NCBI GenBank assembly: GCA_964419605.1
Contig: CAYQQM010000016.1
Coordinates: 1 to 64,000, forward strand
Source: JABFXX01 sp964419605
Lineage (GTDB): Bacteria; Myxococcota_A; Polyangia; Haliangiales; Haliangiaceae
Direction of reading: 5' to 3'
Length of the DNA stretch: 64,000 nucleotides
Shown here piece after piece: positions 59,627-64,000 of this stretch (its first letter is position 1; each line of letters opens with the position of its first letter). The notes under the pieces were generated by a model. That model did not search any database and was not told where the DNA came from. It worked only from the letters and a program-made list of their open reading frames with translations. The position numbers and the translations under genes are program-made.

Positions 59627-61276
59627 TTATCGGTGCAATACCTTTGCAACGAGAATCGTCACGAGTAGCGCTACGGCGAGAGCGCCGACAAACAGCGCCG
59701 CCAGCTGCCACTGAACGAGCACGCGACCGGGTGTGGTCGGCGAGGATGGCAAACCGACCGGCGAAGGGTGATCGCTACCCGACGGCGTGGAACTACCTTC
59801 TGGCCCCGGCTGAGTCGGAAGTCCATATTGCCGCGCCGACAGATCAACGCTGGGCGACCCCACAACCGGCACGATGGCATCATGGGTTACGCTATCGGGC
59901 GCAATGCGCGGCACCGGAGAGCTGACCTTACCCATATACGCGCTGGCGGGCATCATCCCCAGCAGCGTCGGCTGGGCGCCCCGGTCTGGGGCAACGGCTG
60001 CGGTCGCGGCCGAGGAGCTAGCTGCGATGTGAGGGGCTGGAATCTGGGGTGCGGGCGGCGACATAGAATCTGCAACAGTAAGCGGATTGCGCTCGATGCG
60101 AGTCTTCTCGGGCGGCGCCTCGTCGATATGGGTATTAGGATCGGTTTCGGCATCTGTGCCGACCGCATCCAACGCCACGACCGAAATATCGTGGCTCGAT
60201 AGGTCGACCACCTCATGGCCCTGATCGCCCGCCATGGCTGGGTCATCCCAACCAACCCCGGTATCAATGGAATCGAAGTGCCCGGCTTTCAACTCGCTCA
60301 TCCGGGTTCGATGCTCGGCGATTTCCTGAGCGAAGTAGGCGCCAAAGAACTTCGCTACCTCACTCGGCCCCGACCCCTTACCGCAGCGGTGCAGGTAGTC
60401 CTGCATGGCATCGCCAAACGCCTCGATCGTTTCGAACCGTTGTTCGCGGTCCTTGGCAAGCGCTTTGAGCACAATGGCGTCGAGCGCTGCATCCAGTTCG
60501 CTATTCACCGTTGAAGGCGGCGGCACCGCGCACTCGAGCACCGCTTGATACGTTTCGTAGGGCGACTCGCGCTTAAATAGGCGGCGTCCGGTTAGCAACT
60601 CGTGGACGATGACGCCCAAAGCGAACACATCCGTGCGGCGATCGATCTGCTTCGCCACGCACTGCTCCGGCGACATATAAGCAAACTTGCCCTTGATCGT
60701 CCCAACTTTTGTTTTGGTCTCGCGCAGCTCTGCGCGGGCAATCCCGAAGTCGACGATCTTCACCACGCCCTCAAAGCTAATCACCAAGTTTTGCGGGGAA
60801 ATGTCCCGATGCACAATGTTGAGCAGCCTGCCCCCCGACGTGCGCTCATGCGCATAGTGAAGTCCTGCGGCGGCCTGAGAGGCCACATTGAGAACCAGGG
60901 CCACAGGTACCCGACCGCCGGGCACTCGACTCACCGAGCGCCGCATCACCATCGCCAACGATAACCCGGCGAGGAACTCCATTACCATGTAGTAGCGACC
61001 ATCGTGCTCGCCGAGCTCGAACGTCTGCACGATATTCGAATGATCCAACACCCCAACGAGCCGCGCCTCGTCGAGGAACATCTTCACAAATTCTGTGTCG
61101 TCGGCGAGGTGGTCGTGCAAACACTTAACGACCACGTACTTTTCAAAACCGCTCGCGCCAGCGATCCGAGCTAGGTAGATCTCCGCGGTACCGCCCAGCG
61201 CAAGCAATGCAACGATCTCGTACTTGCCGAGTCGCTTTCCGATCAATGTACCGGCACTCGCCGGAGGGCCGGGCAT
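59627..61276 (-). CDS. Hanks-type serine/threonine protein kinase
   Basis: 549 residues. Kinase domain (about 15-290): GTAEIYLARIAG glycine loop region, KCLHDHL Lys, HRDISPQNL catalytic loop, DFGIAR, and MSPEQC. Residues about 330-520 are Pro/Ala/Asp-rich with acidic-Thr motifs (EKTRIERNPLTV), then a C-terminal membrane helix (LAALFVGALAVALLVTILVAKV). Inner-membrane anchored with the kinase in the cytoplasm. It stands 81 bases downstream of frr but may have its own promoter. Confidence 0.93.
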   Translation of the reverse strand: MPGPPASAGTLIGKRLGKYEIVALLALGGTAEIYLARIAGASGFEKYVVVKCLHDHLADDTEFVKMFLDEARLVGVLDHSNIVQTFELGEHDGRYYMVMEFLAGLSLAMVMRRSVSRVPGGRVPVALVLNVASQAAAGLHYAHERTSGGRLLNIVHRDISPQNLVISFEGVVKIVDFGIARAELRETKTKVGTIKGKFAYMSPEQCVAKQIDRRTDVFALGVIVHELLTGRRLFKRESPYETYQAVLECAVPPPSTVNSELDAALDAIVLKALAKDREQRFETIEAFGDAMQDYLHRCGKGSGPSEVAKFFGAYFAQEIAEHRTRMSELKAGHFDSIDTGVGWDDPAMAGDQGHEVVDLSSHDISVVALDAVGTDAETDPNTHIDEAPPEKTRIERNPLTVADSMSPPAPQIPAPHIAASSSAATAAVAPDRGAQPTLLGMMPASAYMGKVSSPVPRIAPDSVTHDAIVPVVGSPSVDLSARQYGLPTQPGPEGSSTPSGSDHPSPVGLPSSPTTPGRVLVQWQLAALFVGALAVALLVTILVAKVLHR

Positions 61277-61357
61277 CGGCCCATTGTACCCTGAAACCGC
61301 GGCCTACAGCGCCGAATCCGCATCGAGCGCTGCATGAGCTCGAGCAGCCGACTCGGC

Positions 61358-61915
61358 CTAGAGTTCCATGATTTCCTTTTCCTTCGCCTTGGCGATGTCC
61401 TCAACCTGAGCAACGTACTTGTCGGTGAGGTCCTGAACGAGCTTCTCCCCTTTTTTCCGGTCGTCCTCGGTGATTTGCTTTTCCTTTTCGCCGTCTTTGA
61501 TCATGTCCATCGCATCGCGACGCGCCGACCGAACCGCCACCCGGGCTTCCTCGGCCTGCTTGCCCACCACTTTCGCGAGCTCGCGGCGCCGCTCCTGCGT
61601 GAGGGGAGGAATCGGCAGCCGTACCAATTCACTGTCGGCAACTGGATTGATGCCGAGATCGCTGGCCCGAATGGCTTTGTCGATCACGGGGATCATCGTT
61701 TTCTCCCACGGCTTTACCGTGATGAGACGCGCGTCGACAACTTGCACCGTGGCCACCTGCGTTACCGGCGTAGGCGTGCCGTAGTAGTCGACTTTGATGC
61801 CATCTAGCATGGCTGCGTTGGCTCGCCCGGTCCGTATCTTCTGAAGGTCGCGTTTAAACGAGTCAACCGCCTTCTTCATACCGTTGTCTGTGTCGGTCGT
61901 TATGTCGTCGATCAT
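61358..61915 (-). CDS. frr: Ribosome recycling factor
   Basis: 185 residues. Family start MDKAVDSFKRDLQKIRTGRANAAMLDGIKVDYYGTPTPVTQVATVQVVDARL, then EERRRELAKVVGKQAEEARVAVRSARRDAMD. Recycles ribosomes after termination with EF-G. RBS AAGAGGA before the ATG. 33 bases downstream of pyrH, the canonical neighbour. Confidence 0.97.
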   Translation of the reverse strand: MIDDITTDTDNGMKKAVDSFKRDLQKIRTGRANAAMLDGIKVDYYGTPTPVTQVATVQVVDARLITVKPWEKTMIPVIDKAIRASDLGINPVADSELVRLPIPPLTQERRRELAKVVGKQAEEARVAVRSARRDAMDMIKDGEKEKQITEDDRKKGEKLVQDLTDKYVAQVEDIAKAKEKEIMEL

Positions 61916-61948
61916 GATTTCCTCTTACCATTTCCTTTTAACTTCCTT

Positions 61949-62695
61949 CTAACTGGCAAACTGTGTTCCTTCGGTATCTCGAACCACGGTCGTCCCGACG
62001 GCATTGCCGCATACGACGCGCTCGATGTTGCCCCGTTTGGTCATGTTAAAAACGATGATGCGCATCTCGTTATCGCGGCACAGTGCAAACGCGGTTGCGT
62101 CCATGACCTCGAGATCTTGGCGTAGAGCATCCGTAAACGTCACAGTCTTATAGCGCTTTGCATCGCTGTGTTTATTCGGATCTCGGTCGTAAATCCCGTC
62201 GACTTTCGTCGCTTTTAAAAGCACTTCGGCGCCGATTTCCATCGCCCGCAGCGCCGCAGCGGTATCGGTAGTAAAAAACGGATTTCCGGTTCCGGCACCA
62301 AAGATGACCACGCGCCCCTTCTCGAGGTGCCGGATCGCCCGCCGCCGAATGTACGGCTCCGCCAGCTGCGACATCGGAATCGCAGACTGCACCCGCGTCA
62401 CCACGCCTTTACGTTCAATCGCCTCTTGCAGCGTCACCGCGTTCATCACCGTGGCGAGCATGCCGACGTAGTCGCCCGTGGCCCGATCCATGCCGCGCGC
62501 CGACTCCCCGCGAAAGATGTTGCCACCCCCGACGACAACCGCTACCTGGACCCCGAGATTGGCAGCGTCCGCAATCTCCGTTGCGACGGTGGAGAGAACG
62601 TCGGGATTGATGCCGAACCCCTGCGTCCCCATCAACGCCTCACCGGAGATTTTTAGGAGGATTCGCTTGAATGCAGGCTTGCGCAACTCGTCCAT
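61949..62695 (-). CDS. pyrH: UMP kinase
   Basis: 248 residues. Motifs KRILLKISGEALMG, VVVGGGNIFRGESA, GTGNPFFTTDTAAALRAMEIGAEVLLKATKVDGIYDRDP and AFALCRDNEMRIIVFNM. Phosphorylates UMP to UDP. Precedes frr, follows the partial proS. Confidence 0.97.
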   Translation of the reverse strand: MDELRKPAFKRILLKISGEALMGTQGFGINPDVLSTVATEIADAANLGVQVAVVVGGGNIFRGESARGMDRATGDYVGMLATVMNAVTLQEAIERKGVVTRVQSAIPMSQLAEPYIRRRAIRHLEKGRVVIFGAGTGNPFFTTDTAAALRAMEIGAEVLLKATKVDGIYDRDPNKHSDAKRYKTVTFTDALRQDLEVMDATAFALCRDNEMRIIVFNMTKRGNIERVVCGNAVGTTVVRDTEGTQFAS

Positions 62696-62761
62696 CGCGG
62701 CCGGACTGTACCAGGTAATGCTCCCGCACGCGCTGCTCAGCGCGATGCTGGCGTGGCGTTT

Positions 62762-64000
62762 CTAATACGCTTTTGCCCACACCACGCGCTGTTTGCTCGG
62801 CTGCCCGGTGAACGGACAGGTACCCGGCGACAGGTCTTCGGGGGAAGAGCTGGCCAAGGGAACGCATCGCACGGTGACTTTGAGGTCGTCTTTGATCGCC
62901 GCTTCTACAGCCGGATCGCCATTGTAGTGCGCCAGCGCAAAGCCGCCGTGGATCGGGGTGGGATCATTGCTGTGCACCTTCGCCGGCTCGGCAAAGAACG
63001 CGTAGAAATCGTCGCGGGTGTCGATGCGCTGAGTGTTTTCGGCGCGGTGCGCTTGAGCGCGCGCGTACAGCGCCGCTTGCACATCGTCGAGGATCGAGCT
63101 GATCGTCGAAACCAGCTCTGCTCGTGGCACCGCGGCTTTGTCGCGCGGTGTTCGATCGCGACGCCCCATGAATACAGAGTCTTTGTCGATATCGCGCGGA
63201 CCCACCTCGGCCAGGAGAGGCACACCCTTTTTCCACCACTGCCAACGCCGCTCTCCCCCGTTGGAGTCGCGAATATCAAGCTCAACCCGAACCGGCGCGC
63301 CGCAGTACGTCTGATCGCGCAGCTGCGCCGCGAGGCGCGCACAGTACTCATGCACCCGCGGTCGATCGTCGGGTTTCTGCGCAATGGCGATGATGGCGAT
63401 GTGAGCCGGCGCTAGCCGTGGCGGACATACCATGCCATCGTCGTCGGCGTGCGTCATAATGAGGCCACCGATCAGACGCGTCGAAACGCCCCACGACGTG
63501 GTCCATGCATGCGCAAGCGTGTTGTTCTTGTCGGTAAATTGAATGCCAGAAGCCTTCGAGAAGTTCTGACCCAAAAAGTGCGACGTGCCAGCCTGAAGCG
63601 CTTTTCGGTCTTGCATCATCGCCTCGATGCAATAGGTACTCACTGCTCCGGGAAAGCGTTCCGCAGCGGTCTTTTCACCCTGGATCACGGGCATCGCCAT
63701 GTGCTGTTCCGCGAACTCTGCGTACACGCCGAGCATTTTCATCGTCTCCTCGACCGCTTCCTCCGAAGTCGCGTGGGCTGTGTGACCCTCTTGCCATAAA
63801 AACTCGGCGGTGCGCAGGAACAACCGGGTGCGCATTTCCCATCGAACCACATTCGCCCACTGGTTAATCAGCAGCGGCAAATCTCGATAGCTCTGCGCCC
63901 ACTTCGCAAACGATGCACCGATGATCGTCTCCGAAGTCGGACGCACCACCAAAGGTTCCTCGAGTTTGCTTTCCGGGTCGGGAACCAGCTTCCCGTCTTT
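62762..64000 (-). CDS. proS: Prolyl-tRNA synthetase, partial
   Basis: Class II aminoacyl-tRNA synthetase of the short ProS type (archaeal/eukaryotic-like). The open frame runs past the window edge (the first visible residues are KDGKLVPDPESKLEEPLVVRPTSETI). Motif 2 RTRLFLRTAEFLWQEGHTAHAT, motif 3 region GGLIMTHADDDGM, and the C-terminal extension with CRVPF-like AKAY ending VVWAKAY. N terminus is missing. 66 bases upstream of pyrH. Confidence 0.95.
   Translation of the reverse strand, partial: KDGKLVPDPESKLEEPLVVRPTSETIIGASFAKWAQSYRDLPLLINQWANVVRWEMRTRLFLRTAEFLWQEGHTAHATSEEAVEETMKMLGVYAEFAEQHMAMPVIQGEKTAAERFPGAVSTYCIEAMMQDRKALQAGTSHFLGQNFSKASGIQFTDKNNTLAHAWTTSWGVSTRLIGGLIMTHADDDGMVCPPRLAPAHIAIIAIAQKPDDRPRVHEYCARLAAQLRDQTYCGAPVRVELDIRDSNGGERRWQWWKKGVPLLAEVGPRDIDKDSVFMGRRDRTPRDKAAVPRAELVSTISSILDDVQAALYARAQAHRAENTQRIDTRDDFYAFFAEPAKVHSNDPTPIHGGFALAHYNGDPAVEAAIKDDLKVTVRCVPLASSSPEDLSPGTCPFTGQPSKQRVVWAKAY

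Overview
The window looks like a chromosomal segment of a deltaproteobacterial-type organism, most likely Myxococcota. This is inference from gene content: a gspC-D-E-F-G-H type II secretion operon led by an NtrC-type regulator, many lipoproteins, a Hanks-type Ser/Thr kinase with a long proline-rich tail, an AgmX/TonB-C-like zinc-ribbon protein, DUF1501 and c-type cytochrome clusters, and a short-type ProS. Base composition is moderately high GC throughout, with two visibly more AT-rich orphan genes (31.7-34.3 kb and 58.2-59.5 kb). No rRNA, tRNA, CRISPR array, transposase or integrase was recognised.

Layout. 0.1-9.6 kb (minus): sigma-54-type response regulator followed by gspC, D, E, F, G, H with 1-nt overlaps or tiny gaps. 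9.7-20.8 kb: secreted and lipoprotein genes, acylphosphatase, a DUF1501/cytochrome-like trio, a copper-monooxygenase-like lipoprotein, an orphan VapB-like antitoxin, DUF1266 and PEP-CTERM-like proteins. 21-24.7 kb: large membrane histidine kinase, a heptanucleotide tandem array, a long inverted repeat and a four-helix-bundle (S23/bAvd family) gene. 24.9-31.3 kb: cyclophilin lipoprotein, TolC-like protein, then a minus-strand operon of acyl-CoA dehydrogenase, leaderless PhnD-like protein, degenerate-TusA/diiron fusion and pgeF. 31.7-36.5 kb: large orphan protein and M13 metallopeptidase. 36.5-48.9 kb: 4Fe-4S/FAD oxidoreductase, PlsC, HEAT-repeat protein, PolX, glutamate-cysteine ligase, pyrE, outer-membrane protein, pilT, zinc-ribbon/TonB-C protein. 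49.3-55.6 kb: TPR-like gene, lipid kinase, RecC without RecB/RecD, VapBC-type pair. 55.8-64 kb: two cytochrome c lipoproteins, an orphan protein, Ser/Thr kinase, frr, pyrH and a partial proS.

The most unusual signal is repeat biology. (i) At least four copies of a palindromic element ending in GTAC, with a conserved core (GGGCCGCCGATCCATC) but terminal arms that differ between copies while staying self-complementary; three sit at gene borders of the gsp operon, one supplying the gspD stop codon and the gspE Shine-Dalgarno, another encoding most of the GspG leader. (ii) Short palindromes inserted in frame inside unrelated proteins (RecC, histidine kinase, PlsC; and lipid kinase, FAD protein), in one case read in a different frame. 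I know of no description of these families in this group; this resembles Rickettsia palindromic elements in behaviour only.
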